From Rhizobium sp. J15 (GTDB lineage Bacteria > Pseudomonadota > Alphaproteobacteria > Rhizobiales > Rhizobiaceae): a DNA stretch of 64,000 nt. Location: positions 26,621-90,620 of the forward strand of contig NZ_NWSX01000022.1 in the NCBI RefSeq assembly GCF_002531825.1, read 5' to 3'. Below are positions 44,388 through 53,159 of the stretch, piece by piece. A program made the position numbers and the translations under genes. A model generated the notes under the pieces. That model had not been told where the DNA came from. It ran no database searches and worked only from the letters and a program-made list of their open reading frames with translations. Every line of letters begins with the position of its first letter. Position 1 is the stretch's first letter.

Positions 44388-44711
44388 CTAGCCCGCCGCT
44401 CGCGCGCAGGTCACGCAGTAGGGCGTGTAAGGGATGGCATCCAGCCGCGCGGCTTCGATCGGCGAGAGACATCTGACGCAGCGACCGAAAGTTCCGCGCT
44501 TCAGGCGCTCAAGCGCCGCATCAATCGATGCGATCTCCTCTCGCCCTTCCCTTCGCATTTCCGTCAGCACCTGATCATTCTCGAGCTGGGTGATCCGATC
44601 AGCACTATCCGGGTCCAAGGCGGCGGAAAGATCGGCGTCGATTGCCGAGAGCCGCCGCTCTAAATCCGCCTTCAAGGCTCTCAGCCTTGCTTCCGTCTCT
44701 TCGTTCTTCAT
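44388..44711 (-). CDS. DksA/TraR-family zinc-finger protein
   Basis: 107 residues from ATG 44711 (GGGAGGATACCG upstream). An N-terminal coiled coil (EARLRALKADLERRLSAIDADL) is followed by the C4 finger C-V-R-C-(x17)-C-V-T-C with the DksA-type IEAARLDAIPYTPYC. Short members of the family bind RNA polymerase's secondary channel and alter promoter choice. It is in the same orientation as the split-barrel gene (180 bases apart). No FNR-like box was found before it. Confidence 0.85.
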   Translation of the reverse strand: MKNEETEARLRALKADLERRLSAIDADLSAALDPDSADRITQLENDQVLTEMRREGREEIASIDAALERLKRGTFGRCVRCLSPIEAARLDAIPYTPYCVTCARAAG

Positions 44712-44831
44712 CGGTATCCTCCCGTTGCAGGGACAGCGCACAAGCCGCCGTCTAACCAAGACTGCCCGGACGGGTCACGCTCCGCCCTGGACGCGCATCA
44801 AACGGTTCGCAAGATGCGGTTTCGGCGCATC

Positions 44832-45203
44832 CTACGAGCAGGTTTGGGCACCCATGTCTTCAATCGTGTCGTCCGCCAGCTCGCGCATAACCTTCGTCGT
44901 CGACGATCCCATTCTTGATATGATCCTGGCCAATCGCGCTGACTCCCGCGGGCCTTCGGCTATTGCATTCTGCGTAAAGTCAGCCACGACCTCGAACGTA
45001 TCGTGGAGTTCGACGCTCTCAACCAAATCATCCAGGAAGGCCTGGTATAGCTGGAGCCGGCGCCCGTAAAAGGTGAGCAGCTCGACCTGGAAGCGCGCAA
45101 TGGCCTTATATGCCTCGATGTTCCATTTGCAGGCCGCCGGGAAAAAGTGCCCTGTTGCTGCAGGCATTGTCCTGTTCATCATCTCCACTGCGTCGTCGAA
45201 CAT
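44832..45203 (-). CDS. Phasin-like protein
   Basis: 123 residues, all predicted helix: PAACKWNIEAYKAIARFQVELLTFYGRRLQLYQAFLDDLVESVELHD resembles the amphipathic helices of the Phasin_2 family, which coat polyhydroxyalkanoate granules. No signal peptide. Family assignment is moderate because small phasins share little sequence. A perfect FNR/FixK box is 53 bases upstream on this strand, in keeping with granule formation under oxygen limitation. Confidence 0.65.
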   Translation of the reverse strand: MFDDAVEMMNRTMPAATGHFFPAACKWNIEAYKAIARFQVELLTFYGRRLQLYQAFLDDLVESVELHDTFEVVADFTQNAIAEGPRESARLARIISRMGSSTTKVMRELADDTIEDMGAQTCS

Positions 45204-45255
45204 CGCAAGCTCCTCTGATCCTCCTCAAGCTTATCGTCGCGATCCAGACGCCTCC

Positions 45256-45269
45256 TTGATCTGGGTCAA
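45256..45269 (-). promoter_or_regulatory. FNR/FixK-type box upstream of the phasin-like gene
   Basis: The plus strand reads TTGAT-CTGG-GTCAA, an exact consensus match and nearly palindromic, 52 bases from the start codon at 45203. It could in principle act rightward, but the CBS-domain gene has its own box at 45526. Confidence 0.75.
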
Positions 45270-45525
45270 CAGACCAGCCCGGCCGGACAATGTGGGCATC
45301 CCGCCAAGGCGACCTCATCGGCCCAACAGACCAGTCGAGATCATCGGGTCGGGATCAATGGCGTTGCGCCGCGCGAAAGCATGCCTCAGGCGATACAGAC
45401 GATCATGCAGTCCGCACCGAACAGGCATTTCGCGGGGATCACAGCCTTGCTGTTCGCATTCTCGCTGCGCGAGTTCCGCAGGTCGTTGAGGTGACATGCC
45501 GCTGCGTAAACTGCGGCGACGTCAA

Positions 45526-45539
45526 TTGACAGCGATCAA
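45526..45539 (+). promoter_or_regulatory. FNR/FixK-type box upstream of the CBS-BON gene
   Basis: TTGAC-AGCG-ATCAA, an exact match to TTGAY-N4-RTCAA, ending 52 bases before the start codon at 45592. The rest of the 388-base gap 45204-45591 holds the phasin box and no recognised gene. Confidence 0.75.
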
Positions 45540-45591
45540 CGAAACGCCGCTCGAGCGGCCGTATCCTGCTTTCAATAAAGGAGGCAGAAAA

Positions 45592-46299
45592 ATGCTGAAA
45601 GTTCGATCGATCATGACTCCCGGTCCGACGACGATCGGGCCGAATACCAAGATCTGGGAGGCCGCCAACACGATGCTGGACCACCGCATCAGCGGCCTGC
45701 CCGTTGTCGACGGCGAGGGACGCCTGCTGGGGATCATCAGCGAAAGTGATTTCCTGCGGCGCGGGGAAATCCACACCGAGATTCATCACGGCCTCTGGCG
45801 CGCATTTTTCTCGTCTCGCGGCCTGCTTGCGGAAGAATATGCGAAAAGCTTCGGGAATGACGTCACAGAAGTGATGTCCTCTCCGGCGGTGACCATTCAG
45901 CCGGACGCATCCGTCGAAACCGCCGCCGAGCTCATGGCCGAGAAAAACGTCAAGCGCCTTCCTGTCGTCGAAGGCGATAAAGTCATCGGGATCGTCACCC
46001 GCTTCGACATCATGGCAGCGCTCGTGCGCGAGATGACCAGCCATTGTTCGACGCGAACCGACAGCGACATTCGAAATGCGCTCGAAGCTGAACTGGCGAA
46101 GCAAAAATGGGGAGACTCCGTCAGTCTATCCGTCGCCGATGGCGTCGTCACCCTCGAGGGCCGGGTGCTCGACTCCCGGGAAAAGACCGCTCTGCACGTT
46201 GCGGCGGAAAACACGACCGGGGTGAAACGGGTGGATGACCGGGTCCAGGTCGTCGCACCCCCAGATATGCCGGTGCCGCCTCCCGGGTTTTATCTCTGA
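45592..46299 (+). CDS. CBS-domain pair plus BON domain protein
   Basis: 235 residues from ATG 45592 with a strong AAAGGAGGCAG site. Two CBS domains: VRSIMTPGPTTIGPNTKIWEAANTM...LLGIISESDFLRR (about 3-58) and VTEVMSSPAVTIQPDASVETAAELMAEKNVKRLPVV...IVTRFDIMAAL (about 88-145). A BON domain follows (about 160-225, DSVSLSVADGVVTLEGRV). CBS pairs usually sense adenine nucleotides; BON often contacts membranes or other proteins. Such CBS-BON proteins are frequent in hypoxia-induced blocks of alphaproteobacteria. Confidence 0.85.
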   Translation: MLKVRSIMTPGPTTIGPNTKIWEAANTMLDHRISGLPVVDGEGRLLGIISESDFLRRGEIHTEIHHGLWRAFFSSRGLLAEEYAKSFGNDVTEVMSSPAVTIQPDASVETAAELMAEKNVKRLPVVEGDKVIGIVTRFDIMAALVREMTSHCSTRTDSDIRNALEAELAKQKWGDSVSLSVADGVVTLEGRVLDSREKTALHVAAENTTGVKRVDDRVQVVAPPDMPVPPPGFYL

Positions 46300-46481
46300 T
46301 CGATGTCGCAGCGTTCACGCTTCGGGTGAGGGCCGTTGAACTTGCGATGGGGCTCACGCTCTGCAACGCAGGCATCAACGATTGGCAAGCTCTCGCACCC
46401 ACGAAACTCAGCACGCGCTGCGACAGGAATAGGCATCGCGGTCGACGACGTTCCGGGGTCGGCAATATCCAGGGAACCGCC

Positions 46482-46649
46482 ATGAACCATTTTTCCGCCA
46501 GACGCTGGCTGCGTTGGCTTATCGTCGATCATCTTCTGCTGATCGTCGTCATCCTGATGCTGGCCGCCATCTTCAGCATCCTGCTGGTCAAGCCGATGAT
46601 CGATCACAATCAGCAGAACGCGCCCCTACTGCGCTCGACACCACAGTAG
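46482..46649 (+). CDS. Small single-helix membrane protein (55 aa)
   Basis: 55 residues from ATG 46482 (CAGGGAACC upstream). A basic N-terminus (ARRWLRWL) leads into one strong membrane helix (HLLLIVVILMLAAIFSILL), and a short polar tail follows. I do not recognise the family. It lies between the CBS-BON gene and the convergent Nia ATPase gene and may be part of the same low-oxygen group; no separate box was seen. Confidence 0.55.
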   Translation: MNHFSARRWLRWLIVDHLLLIVVILMLAAIFSILLVKPMIDHNQQNAPLLRSTPQ

Positions 46650-46666
46650 TTGCAGAACAGCGAAGC

Positions 46667-48991
46667 TCATTCGGCTTCCAGCGACCGGTAGATCTCTTCC
46701 TCCTGTGCGAAATGCAGGCGCGTGATGGCCTCGAGGCCATGCAGCAGCCGTTGCACTTCATAGAGCTGCGTCTCCGTCGGCACTCCGCCTTCAAAGGCCT
46801 TGCAAAAGGCGCTCAGCTCATGGACTTGCCGACGGATCTCCATGTGGGTTCGGCTCATCCCAGCCAGAATATCGGGCGCCCCGCTTTGCCGCCGAAGACG
46901 CGCGTAGACCTGTTCATCCTGTTTCTCATGCGGAAGGAGACGTTCGCATAGCTCGCGATCGAGCCGTCCAAGCTCGTCGCGTGCCCGCGGCTTGGGAAGG
47001 CGATGTATGCGCTCGGCCGTGATGCGGATATCGTCGATGACGTCCGCCAGCGCCGTATGCTCAGCCTCCAGTCCGAAGAGATCTTTGCCGCTCAGCCCGG
47101 CGGATGAGGCGCCGAACGAGAGAGGCGGCCCCAGTGCGCGAAGTGCATTCAGAATGACCACGACATCGATCGCTTCCTGCAGAAGCGCCCCTTCCACCGG
47201 CGCCAGATAGCCAAATGCAGCCGCGACCATGCCAACAATCGAAAGGCCGATGCCGGCATACACGCTTTGCAGCGCGATCGCGCGCGAGCGGCGTGCAATG
47301 CGCAGAGCATCGACGATACGGTCGAGACGGTCGACCAGGATTACGACATCTGCCGCCTCGGATGAGGCGGCAGCGCCGCGCGCGCCCATTGCTATGCCGA
47401 CATCGGCCGCCGCCAGCGCAGGCGCGTCGTTGACGCCGTCCCCGATCATCGCAACGGGGAGGCCCCTCGCCTTCTCCGCCTCGACAGCATTTGTCTTGTC
47501 CTCAGGTTTCATGTCGCTGATGACGTCGTCGACACCCACAAACGCGGCAACGGCTTCAGCAAGATCTGCACGATCGCCGGTAACGAGGACGATGCGCGTG
47601 ACGCCGGCCTCGCGCAGATGTCGCAGCACGGAACCTGCCTCGGATCGAATCTGATCCGCCAGCAGGATGGCTCCGGCAAGCGCGCCATCGACCGCCACGA
47701 TGATCGCGACTGTTCCCTCGCGCCGTATCCAAGCCTCGACCTCCCGGGTGAAAGCCGAGTCTTCGACTTTCGCGCGCACAAAGCCCCACCCTCCAACGAC
47801 AATCTCTCGACCGCCTATGCGCCCCACCAAACCCGAACCGGGCGCTTCACGAACGTCGGTGGGCATATCGAGCAACAGCCCTCGTTCTCGGGCGGCGGCC
47901 ACGAGAGCCCGGGCCATCACATGAGAAGAACTCTGGTCCAGCGATGCCGCCAGCCTCAGGACCTCTGCAGGGTCGAGATCGCCGCGCACCTTCATCTCGA
48001 TCAGCCGGGCGCGACCATCGGTTAACGTTCCGGTCTTGTCGAGCAGGAATGCCTTTGCGGCCGCGAGCGCTTCGAGAGCGCCTCCGTCCTTGACCAGGAT
48101 GCCCTTCCTTGCGCAACGCGAGATGCCGGAGACGATGGCAACCGGCACCGCAAGGATCAGCGGACAGGGCGTCGCAACGACAATGACGGCAAGAGCCCGA
48201 AAGGCATCGCCCGTCGACGCCCATGCCCAGCCGGCGATAACCAAGGTGAAGGCCAGGAATCCGAGGCCGAACCGGGCGGCCAACCGGACCATCGGCGCCT
48301 TCGACTTTTGCGCGGCTTCCACCAGCCGGATGACCCCGGCATAGGTGCTGTCGGCGGCCTCGCTGGTCGCCTGAAGATCAAAAGCATCTCCACCATTCGT
48401 GGAGCCGCTCATCACTGCCTGCCCGGGCTTTCGTCGGACAGGCAGCGCTTCGCCGGTGAGCGCGGACTCGTCGAGAACAGCGACCGTCCCGGAAACGATG
48501 CCATCAACAGGAACAACCTCGCCGCGGCGCACCAGAATGCGATCGCCGGGCACGATATTGGACAGGGCAACCTCGCGCAGTCCTCCTTCTTCGTAGCGGA
48601 CTGCGCTGGTTGGCATGCGGCCGAGCAGCGCCGTCATTTCCCGACCAGCCCGGTTTTGGGCGAAATTCTCCAGAAACTGCCCGCCGGTAAACATGAGTGC
48701 AACCACGATCCCGGCCAGATATTCCCCGAGGAACAAGGCTCCCGCCATCGCCAGCGCCGCAATGAGATCCAGGCCGAATTCCTTTTTGAGCAGACCTTTT
48801 CCGATATCGATGATGAGGATGATGAAGACCACAACCGTTCCGGCTGCCCACAACTGCCCAGCAAGGTCCTGCTGCCCTGCCAATCTGGCACCCCCGCCGG
48901 TGGCCAGCGCCAGTGCGACCAATGGCAATATCCACGCCTTGGCCTGACGCCAGCCTCGCATCAGCATCTGGACTTTGCCTCGCTGCTGCAA
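46667..48991 (-). CDS. nia: P1B-5-type metal-transporting ATPase with C-terminal hemerythrin domain (Nia-like)
   Basis: 774 residues from TTG 48991, supported by AGGAGG 8 bases upstream. There is no N-terminal metal-binding domain. The actuator LDESALTGEALPVR, the transmembrane TPCP at 274-277, phosphorylated Asp318 in DKTGTLTDG and GDGVNDAPAL are all present. The P1B His-Pro motif reads SSHVMARAL. After the last helices (about 640) comes a hemerythrin-like domain with iron-ligand histidines in EAEHTALADVI, LLPHEKQDEQVY, SRTHMEIRRQ and RLHFAQEEEIY. This matches S. meliloti Nia, a nodule-expressed Ni/Fe exporter. Confidence 0.87.
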   Translation of the reverse strand: MQQRGKVQMLMRGWRQAKAWILPLVALALATGGGARLAGQQDLAGQLWAAGTVVVFIILIIDIGKGLLKKEFGLDLIAALAMAGALFLGEYLAGIVVALMFTGGQFLENFAQNRAGREMTALLGRMPTSAVRYEEGGLREVALSNIVPGDRILVRRGEVVPVDGIVSGTVAVLDESALTGEALPVRRKPGQAVMSGSTNGGDAFDLQATSEAADSTYAGVIRLVEAAQKSKAPMVRLAARFGLGFLAFTLVIAGWAWASTGDAFRALAVIVVATPCPLILAVPVAIVSGISRCARKGILVKDGGALEALAAAKAFLLDKTGTLTDGRARLIEMKVRGDLDPAEVLRLAASLDQSSSHVMARALVAAARERGLLLDMPTDVREAPGSGLVGRIGGREIVVGGWGFVRAKVEDSAFTREVEAWIRREGTVAIIVAVDGALAGAILLADQIRSEAGSVLRHLREAGVTRIVLVTGDRADLAEAVAAFVGVDDVISDMKPEDKTNAVEAEKARGLPVAMIGDGVNDAPALAAADVGIAMGARGAAASSEAADVVILVDRLDRIVDALRIARRSRAIALQSVYAGIGLSIVGMVAAAFGYLAPVEGALLQEAIDVVVILNALRALGPPLSFGASSAGLSGKDLFGLEAEHTALADVIDDIRITAERIHRLPKPRARDELGRLDRELCERLLPHEKQDEQVYARLRRQSGAPDILAGMSRTHMEIRRQVHELSAFCKAFEGGVPTETQLYEVQRLLHGLEAITRLHFAQEEEIYRSLEAE

Positions 48992-49143
48992 CCGAGATCC
49001 TCCTGAAGCCGCGCACTGATGGCTGCGCTGTTGAGGACGTGAAGCGCTTTCTCGCTGCGATAGTTTGCAAGCGAATAGTAGATCGCTTGAGCTTCACCGC
49101 GTGCTTCGACGACTTGCCGACGCTTGAGGATGTTAACGATCAT
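48961..49143 (-). pseudogene. ArsR-family regulator remnant (C-terminal half)
   Basis: 60 codons from ATG 49143 (AAGAGGGGTG upstream). The sequence LKRRQVVEARGEAQAIYYSLANYRSEKALHVL is the recognition-helix exit, wing and last helix of an ArsR/SmtB repressor, but the first ~45 residues of the family, including most of the DNA-binding helices, are absent. It overlaps the nia start by 31 bases. I read it as a truncated regulator that may still be translated and couple translation to nia; a genuine mini-protein cannot be excluded. Confidence 0.5.
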
Positions 49144-49195
49144 CGCACCCCTCTTCTGCACCGATTGCATTGTAGAGAAGACTTGAAATTGCTCA

Positions 49196-49209
49196 TTGAC
49201 CTACCGCAA
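49196..49209 (-). promoter_or_regulatory. FNR/FixK-like box upstream of the arsR remnant and nia
   Basis: On the minus strand TTGCG-GTAG-GTCAA, with the same TTGCG half as the box at 44267. It is 52 bases from the ATG at 49143, the spacing seen at the other four boxes in this block. Confidence 0.55.
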
Positions 49210-49362
49210 AGGGACCAGCCCGCAGCGCCGCACGCCTGTACATCGACGCAGCATCGTCTCGCAGCATGCCGGCTTTTCAAACGGACGGTTGACATCGGCG
49301 GCGTTAAGGCCGAAGCCGCACTTGGTCGTGCATGCGCGGCCGTTTTTGCGAGGATTCGAGGA

Positions 49363-50280
49363 ATGAAGACCAAGACGGCCGTCGTCGGTGCCGGAAACCT
49401 GATCATGACGGGCGTCGTGCTGATGCTGCTCGGCGATCTGCTCTTTGCGCTGAACGATGCGATGGGCAAATGGTTGATGACGAGCTTTGCCGTCGGCCAG
49501 GTGCTGGTGATCCGCTCGGTCGGGGCCTTCATCGTGCTCGGGCCGATGATCCTGCGGCAGGGGCCGATGGCCCTGTTCCGCGTCGAACAGAAGGGCCTCC
49601 AGTTCATGCGGGTCGCCATGGCGACCGGCGATGTCGCCCTGTTCTATGCGGCCGTCGCCTATCTGCCGCTCGCCGACGTCATGACCTTCTATATGGCCGG
49701 GCCGATCTACATTGCCGCACTCTCGCACTTCTTTCTCGGAGAAAAGATCGGCTGGCGGCGCTGGCTCGCCGTTCTCGTCGGCTTCGCAGGCGTCGTCATC
49801 GCGCTTCGTCCGTCGACCGCGATGCTGTCGCTTCCGTCCTTCTTCGGTCTTGCCGGCAGCTTCTCCTTTGCGCTGTCGCTCGTCATGAGCCGCTATCTGC
49901 GCTCGACCAGCGACACGACGCTGGTGACATGGCAGACGGTCGCCGCCCTCGTCACCGGCATCGGCTTGAGCATCGGCAACTGGCAGCCGGCGACGCTCGT
50001 CGACTGGTCCGGCATGCTGCTGCTCGGTGTCGTCGCCACCTGCGCGCATCTGCTGATTACGCGCTCGCTGAAGCTCGCGCCGGCATCGCTGCTGGCGCCA
50101 ATGCAATATACGCTGCTGCTCTGGGCGATCGTGCTCGGCTACATCTTCTTCAACGACATTCCCGACATGCAGATCGTCATCGGCGCCGCGATCATCGTCT
50201 TCGCCGGGCTTTTCATCTTCCACCGGAAGAATTTGAAGGAGACGGTTCCGGCCGAAGCCGTCCCGCCCGACGGCCACTGA
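49363..50280 (+). CDS. EamA/DMT-family permease
   Basis: 305 residues from ATG 49363 (CGAGGA upstream). Ten predicted membrane helices in two EamA repeats; MTGVVLMLLGDLLFALNDAMGKWLM opens the first and SLPSFFGLAGSFSFALSLVMSRYL the second. DMT transporters of this type export metabolites such as amino acids, but the substrate is not predictable. It is divergent from the nia locus; its stop is two bases from the convergent DUF763 gene end. Confidence 0.85.
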   Translation: MKTKTAVVGAGNLIMTGVVLMLLGDLLFALNDAMGKWLMTSFAVGQVLVIRSVGAFIVLGPMILRQGPMALFRVEQKGLQFMRVAMATGDVALFYAAVAYLPLADVMTFYMAGPIYIAALSHFFLGEKIGWRRWLAVLVGFAGVVIALRPSTAMLSLPSFFGLAGSFSFALSLVMSRYLRSTSDTTLVTWQTVAALVTGIGLSIGNWQPATLVDWSGMLLLGVVATCAHLLITRSLKLAPASLLAPMQYTLLLWAIVLGYIFFNDIPDMQIVIGAAIIVFAGLFIFHRKNLKETVPAEAVPPDGH

Positions 50281-50282
50281 GA

Positions 50283-51533
50283 TCAATCGTCCGCGGCCGC
50301 CGGCGGCTCCCAGCCGAAGACGCTGCGGCCGCCGAAATCGGCGGATTGGCGGAATTCGCCGGCGATGATTTCCTTGAGGTCGGGGCCGGTGACGTAGCGT
50401 TCCATCTGGCGGGATTGCTCGTCCAGGCGCTTCAGCGCCTGCAGCTCTTCCTCGCGTCCGAGCCTGCCCTTCATCACCGCCGATTTCATCACGCCGATCG
50501 TCTCGTCATAGACCTTGAGCGGCACCGGGAAGGGGTGGCGGTCCTTGCCGCCGTGGGCGATCGAGAAGCGCGCCGGGTCGGAAAAGCGGCAGGGTGCGCC
50601 GTGCACGACTTCCGCCACCATCGCCAGTGCCTTCACCGTGCGTGCGCCGACGCCGGGGACGAGCAGCAGTTGCTGGAAATCCGCCGGCCCGCGATCGGCC
50701 GCGGCGGCCAGATTTCCGTGCAGGCGGCGCATGTTGACGTCGCTCTCGCGCACATCGTGATGGGCGGGCATGATGAGATGCGGCAGCATCGGCTGCTCGG
50801 CGGGCTCGGCCGCCGGTTCTTCGGCGCGCAGCAGTGCGGCGGCCTCGCGGACGATCCGGTCGGGGCCGAGCGTCGCCAGAAGATCGAGCTGGCCGCGCCG
50901 CGAGCGTTCCGCGCGTTTGTCGGCAAGATTGACGATCTCGCCCTGGCTGCGTCCCTCGATTGCCGCATGCGGCGAGTCGAGGAAGCTTTCGAGCCCTTCG
51001 GAGAGCCAGTGGTAGCGCCGGGCCTGCCGCTTGTCGCCGTTCATGCCCTGCTGCACGACCACCCAATGGCCGTCATCGGCGACGATGAAGCCATGCAGGT
51101 AGAGATCGAAGCCGTCCTGCAGGGCGGCGCTGTCGACCTTGGCGATGAGACGGCTCGTGGTCGCGAGCCCTTCGCCATCGAGACCGACACGTTCGCCGAT
51201 CGAGACGAGCTCCTGCGGGGTCTTGCGCGAATGCGCGCCGCGGCCGCCGCAGACATGCAGGCCGAGTTCGCCGGCGCGGGGCTTCAGCCCGCGCTTCAGC
51301 GCGCCGAGAACGCTGGTCGTGATGCCGGAGGAATGCCAGTCCATGCCCATGACCGCGCCGAAGGACTGGAACCAGAAGGGATGGGCGAGCCTGCGCAGGA
51401 ATTCGTCACGGCCGTAATGATGGACGATCGCCTCGGTGATCAGGGCGCCGAGCCGCGTCATCCGGTCGCCGAGCCAATGCGGCACGCGTCCCCCGTGAAG
51501 GGGAAGATCGGCGCTGCCTGCTCGCTGTGACAT
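50283..51533 (-). CDS. DUF763-domain protein
   Basis: 416 residues from ATG 51533 (AAGGAAATGAG upstream). It opens with SADLPLHGGRVPHWLGDRMTRLG and continues with the GMDWHSSGITTSVLGALKRGL, HVCGGRG.HSRKTP and GFDLYLHGFIVADDGHWVVVQQGMN blocks of DUF763, a family of unknown function with a helix-hairpin-helix-like LLLVPGVGARTVKALAMVAEVVHG near 300. That HhH piece suggests nucleic-acid contact. Nothing in the neighbourhood clarifies its job. Confidence 0.82.
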   Translation of the reverse strand: MSQRAGSADLPLHGGRVPHWLGDRMTRLGALITEAIVHHYGRDEFLRRLAHPFWFQSFGAVMGMDWHSSGITTSVLGALKRGLKPRAGELGLHVCGGRGAHSRKTPQELVSIGERVGLDGEGLATTSRLIAKVDSAALQDGFDLYLHGFIVADDGHWVVVQQGMNGDKRQARRYHWLSEGLESFLDSPHAAIEGRSQGEIVNLADKRAERSRRGQLDLLATLGPDRIVREAAALLRAEEPAAEPAEQPMLPHLIMPAHHDVRESDVNMRRLHGNLAAAADRGPADFQQLLLVPGVGARTVKALAMVAEVVHGAPCRFSDPARFSIAHGGKDRHPFPVPLKVYDETIGVMKSAVMKGRLGREEELQALKRLDEQSRQMERYVTGPDLKEIIAGEFRQSADFGGRSVFGWEPPAAADD

Positions 51534-51647
51534 CTCATTTCCTTGCATTTCGCTTGGCCGGCGGCCGCAGATCGCAGCCGCCTCGCCTGCCATCGGGAAC
51601 CCGGGAAAATTCCGTGCGTTTGCTACCCGTTAGAGGCCGAGGCAATC

Positions 51648-53159
51648 ATGACCGCATTCGAAACCATGTTCAATGACCCGAGCTTGCCCCAGGTAAAATC
51701 AAGGCATGGGGATGATCACGAAAAACAGCAGGGCAGCGCCTTGCGCCTCGACGGCAGTGCTGCGAAGGCTGCCTTCCTGATCAACGGCAACAAATATTTC
51801 GCCGAAGTCTCTCGCGCGCTGCGACAGGCGCGGCGCAGGGTCTGGATCATCGGATGGGATTTCAATCCCGACATCCTGCTGGAACCGGGAAAATCCGACG
51901 AAACATTGGCCGACCTGCTGCATTCGCTGGCGGAAGCAAATCCAGAGCTCGAAATTCGCATCCTCATCTGGGCGCTTGGGCCGATCTATTCGGAAAAATC
52001 GCTGCAGGTGCTTCGCAAGAAGAACTTCCCTAGGAACGCCAGGATCGACCTGCGCTTCGATCTCCCGGACGCCTTTCGCGGCTGCCATCATCAGAAACTC
52101 GTCTGCATCGACGATGCGGTTTCCTTCATCGGCGGCATCGACCTGACGTCGCGGCGATGGGACACCCGCCGCCACCGCGCAAGAGAGAAGCTGCGCCGCG
52201 ATCCCGAAGGCGTTTCCTACGATCCGCTGCATGACGTTCAGGCGATGGTCACCGGCGACGCCGCCCGGCTGATCGGCGATATCGCCAGGCGGCGCTGGGA
52301 AAACGCCACCGGCGAAAAGCACTCGCCGCTTGCCGAGCGCGCGCCCTTCTCCTGGCCTGAGGATCTTGCCTTTTCGCTGCGGGACATCCCGGTCCGCTTC
52401 GTGCTGACGGAGCCGTCGACCACCTTGCGCTGCGGCATCTGCGACGGCATCGCCTCGACGCTCGATATCATCGCCCGGGCGCGGCGCCAGCTCTATATCG
52501 AGGCGCAATATCTCGCCTCCTTCCGTGTCGCCGACGCCATCGCCGCGCGGCTGCAGGAGCAGGACGGACCTGAAGTGGTCGTCATCTGTACGCGCAGCTC
52601 GCATGGGCTGATCGAAAAACTCGTCATGGGCAGCAATCGCGACCGCGTCATCCGCCGCCTCAAGCGCGCCGATCGCGCAAACCGACTGCGCGTCTACTAC
52701 CCAGTCGTACCGGGGCCTGCGCCGGGGAAAGAGGGCGAGGTGGAGGTGCTCATCCATTCGAAACTGATGATCGCCGACGACGAGCTTCTGCGCATCGGCT
52801 CCTCCAACCTTAACAATCGCTCGGAAGGTCTTGATTCGGAATGTGATCTTTTACTTGAAGCCAGCAACGGCGAGCATCGGCGCGCAATCGCGGATCTGCG
52901 CAATCGCCTGCTGGCGGAATATCTCGGAAAGGCCCCCGAGACCTTTGCCGCGGCCTACGCGCAGAGCGGTTCGGTGATCGCGGCGATCGACGCGCTGAAC
53001 AATGGTCCTCCGGGCCTCAGGGAATTTGCCGTCGAGCTGTCCGGCAGGGTTTCGCCGGTCACAGGCACTGCGATCTTCGATCCGGGCCGGCCCTTCCTGC
53101 TCCTACACAGACTGGGCCTCGGCGCCCTCCTCCGCTTCTTCTCCCGCACCACCGCCTGA
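51648..53159 (+). CDS. Phospholipase D-family protein (cardiolipin synthase/ClsB-like)
   Basis: 503 residues from ATG 51648 (GAGGCCGAGG upstream). Two HKD motifs: H148-x-K (HHQKLVCIDDAVSFIGGID) and H370-x-K (IHSKLMIADDELLRIGSSNLNNRS), which form one active site in the folded protein. There is no signal peptide; the C-terminal ~25 residues are hydrophobic. With YbhN-like and endonuclease/phosphatase-family neighbours it resembles the E. coli ybhP-clsB-ybhN group, suggesting phosphatidyl transfer. Its last 57 bases overlap the convergent ybhN-like gene. Confidence 0.82.
   Translation: MTAFETMFNDPSLPQVKSRHGDDHEKQQGSALRLDGSAAKAAFLINGNKYFAEVSRALRQARRRVWIIGWDFNPDILLEPGKSDETLADLLHSLAEANPELEIRILIWALGPIYSEKSLQVLRKKNFPRNARIDLRFDLPDAFRGCHHQKLVCIDDAVSFIGGIDLTSRRWDTRRHRAREKLRRDPEGVSYDPLHDVQAMVTGDAARLIGDIARRRWENATGEKHSPLAERAPFSWPEDLAFSLRDIPVRFVLTEPSTTLRCGICDGIASTLDIIARARRQLYIEAQYLASFRVADAIAARLQEQDGPEVVVICTRSSHGLIEKLVMGSNRDRVIRRLKRADRANRLRVYYPVVPGPAPGKEGEVEVLIHSKLMIADDELLRIGSSNLNNRSEGLDSECDLLLEASNGEHRRAIADLRNRLLAEYLGKAPETFAAAYAQSGSVIAAIDALNNGPPGLREFAVELSGRVSPVTGTAIFDPGRPFLLLHRLGLGALLRFFSRTTA

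Noticed and set aside
49332..51530. Open frame of about 730 codons spanning the EamA and DUF763 genes
   Set aside because: It crosses two well-supported genes in other frames and shows no family resemblance or internal logic.
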